From assembly GCA_016937295.1 (NCBI GenBank), contig JAFGWF010000070.1, positions 1 to 32,524 on the forward strand: DNA of 32,524 bases, read 5' to 3'. Positions 31,658-32,524 of the stretch are shown here, one piece after another. This DNA comes from Bacteroidales bacterium. GTDB lineage: Bacteria > Bacteroidota > Bacteroidia > Bacteroidales > UBA1556. Both the position numbers and the translations under genes were made by a program. The notes under the pieces were generated by a model that saw only the letters and a program-made list of their open reading frames with translations, had not been told where the DNA came from and made no database searches. Each line of letters begins with the position of its first letter. Position 1 is the first letter of the stretch.

Positions 31658-32524
31658 TCACAACTTTTTGATTTTTAATTTCTGACCTGCTTGTATTTTT
31701 CTGGCATCCGAAATATTATTCCACTTTAAGATATCATCCGCGCTCACTCCGGGATATTTTTTTGCAATCATATAAGGGGATTCGCCCTGCTGAACAGTAT
31801 GCCAAAAGTAATCGTCGGTTAATTCCTGATTTTCATTGTTTTGACGTTGACTTGTTGTGGTTGATTCGGAGTTGTTGCGATTTGAGGAAGTTGGAACGTA
31901 AATTTTCAGTTTTTTTCCAATCTGAATTCTTCGAGGGTCGTAAATATTATTCCAATCCTCTAAATCACTGACTTTTACATTATATTTCTGAGCAATCATT
32001 CCCAAATTGTCGCCACTTTTTATGGTGTAATAAATCAATTTTCTATTTGCCGGTGGCGAATTAGTTTCTTGGTTCGACCAATACCTGTCGGCCTGTGGTG
32101 GTGGCAGTACCACACGTGGTTGCAGGCGGAAAAGCAGGCTATCTTTATATCTGTAAATGGAATCTTCCAATAAATTAAATTTCGATAAGGAGCCTTTTGG
32201 GAGTTTTATCGAAAAGGACTTACGTACGGCGGGCACAATGTCGTGCGGAAAAATAGGATTTAATGCGCGGATTAAATCTTTTTCGATGCCCAATATTGCA
32301 TGAATTTGTTCAAAATGAAGTCGTTTAAAAACCTCAATCGTGTCGTTTTCTTGGGGAATAAGGTATTGATAATCAACAGAATTATTTTGAATAAATCTCT
32401 CAGCAGCCATAAACGCATCAACTGCATCGCAACTGAAAAAAGGTAAATATCGTTTAATAATATTCAAATCAGAAGAAGGAGCCGCACGGCGAATTGCTTT
32501 GTTAAGGCTGGAGGGACCATTGGC
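31658..32524 (-). CDS. LysM murein transglycosylase, MltD-like (5' end outside window)
   Basis: Partial gene. The track start at 32467 is a TTG, but the frame stays open to the window edge. It adds GPSSLNKAIRRA, which looks like the end of an SLT lytic transglycosylase domain of MltD type (cf. YNxGPxNxxKAIxR), followed by YLPFFSCDAVDAFMAAERFI. So 288 residues are visible and the catalytic SLT core lies beyond the window. Two LysM domains close the protein: IYYTIKSGDNLGMIAQKYNV with WNNI, and FWHTVQQGESPYMIAKKYPG with WNNI. They bind GlcNAc-containing peptidoglycan. It is the first visible gene of the SGNH/SGNH/MBOAT operon, with only 2 nt before the next ATG, linking that operon to cell-wall glycan. 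Confidence 0.8.
   Translation of the reverse strand, partial: ANGPSSLNKAIRRAAPSSDLNIIKRYLPFFSCDAVDAFMAAERFIQNNSVDYQYLIPQENDTIEVFKRLHFEQIHAILGIEKDLIRALNPIFPHDIVPAVRKSFSIKLPKGSLSKFNLLEDSIYRYKDSLLFRLQPRVVLPPPQADRYWSNQETNSPPANRKLIYYTIKSGDNLGMIAQKYNVKVSDLEDWNNIYDPRRIQIGKKLKIYVPTSSNRNNSESTTTSQRQNNENQELTDDYFWHTVQQGESPYMIAKKYPGVSADDILKWNNISDARKIQAGQKLKIKKL

Noticed and set aside
1-32524. tRNA, rRNA, CRISPR array, prophage or insertion sequence
   Set aside because: No cloverleaf-like sequence, no regularly spaced direct repeats, no transposase, integrase or phage structural protein was recognised on either strand.

Overview
The window is chromosomal DNA from a member of the Bacteroidota (Bacteroidetes). 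Several independent signs agree. Three predicted exported proteins end in a type IX secretion (T9SS) type A sorting domain. Many genes have the Bacteroidetes -7 box TAnnTTTG about 15-90 nt before the start and no convincing Shine-Dalgarno sequence. One lipoprotein has an acidic CSKDDDE surface-export motif. There is an ECF sigma/anti-sigma pair of a type known from Bacteroides, and the DNA is AT-rich. Class III fructose bisphosphatase and the mix of families would suit a Bacteroidia-like lineage, but I cannot place the genus. No phage, IS element, CRISPR array, tRNA or rRNA was seen; this is ordinary gene-dense chromosome.

Layout: (1) 1-475 is gene-free with an imperfect inverted repeat at the left edge, then gcvP (glycine cleavage P-protein). 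(2) 3491-4789 is a T9SS cargo protein, closed by a terminator that faces a second terminator for the opposite strand. (3) 5082-8928 (minus) is a tight operon: ECF sigma factor, an inner-membrane-plus-outer-membrane-barrel anti-sigma-like protein (Dma-like architecture), and a three-PKD T9SS cargo protein. A Fur-box-like perfect palindrome lies just upstream, next to a small TPR protein gene. (4) 9663-14381 (minus) is a PASTA-repeat membrane protein, a T9SS cargo protein, RluD pseudouridine synthase and a UbiA-family prenyltransferase. (5) 14530-14904 (plus) is a glutaredoxin-like lipoprotein with its own promoter and terminator. (6) 14984-21654 (minus) is a TPR sensor histidine kinase, a small predicted outer-membrane barrel, class III fructose-1,6-bisphosphatase and a YgiQ radical SAM protein. 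(7) 21848-24331 (plus) is a Wzz-like chain-length protein and an O-antigen ligase/polymerase. (8) An ArsR-family repressor and apt follow on the minus strand; apt is divergent from a CtpA-type S41 protease on the plus strand. (9) 27178-32524 (minus) is an overlapping operon: a LysM murein transglycosylase (cut by the window edge), two paralogous SGNH-hydrolase proteins and an MBOAT O-acyltransferase. This looks like an envelope glycan O-acylation module.

The most interesting region is the sigma/dual-membrane anti-sigma/PKD operon. One polypeptide appears to run from cytoplasm to outer membrane and could carry an outer-membrane signal straight to a sigma factor, with a secreted surface protein encoded in the same transcript. 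The second is the MBOAT/SGNH/SGNH/transglycosylase operon. Several track starts should be revised (gene at 3491, anti-sigma, fbp, protease, MBOAT, both SGNH genes), and the LysM gene is really open at its 5' end.
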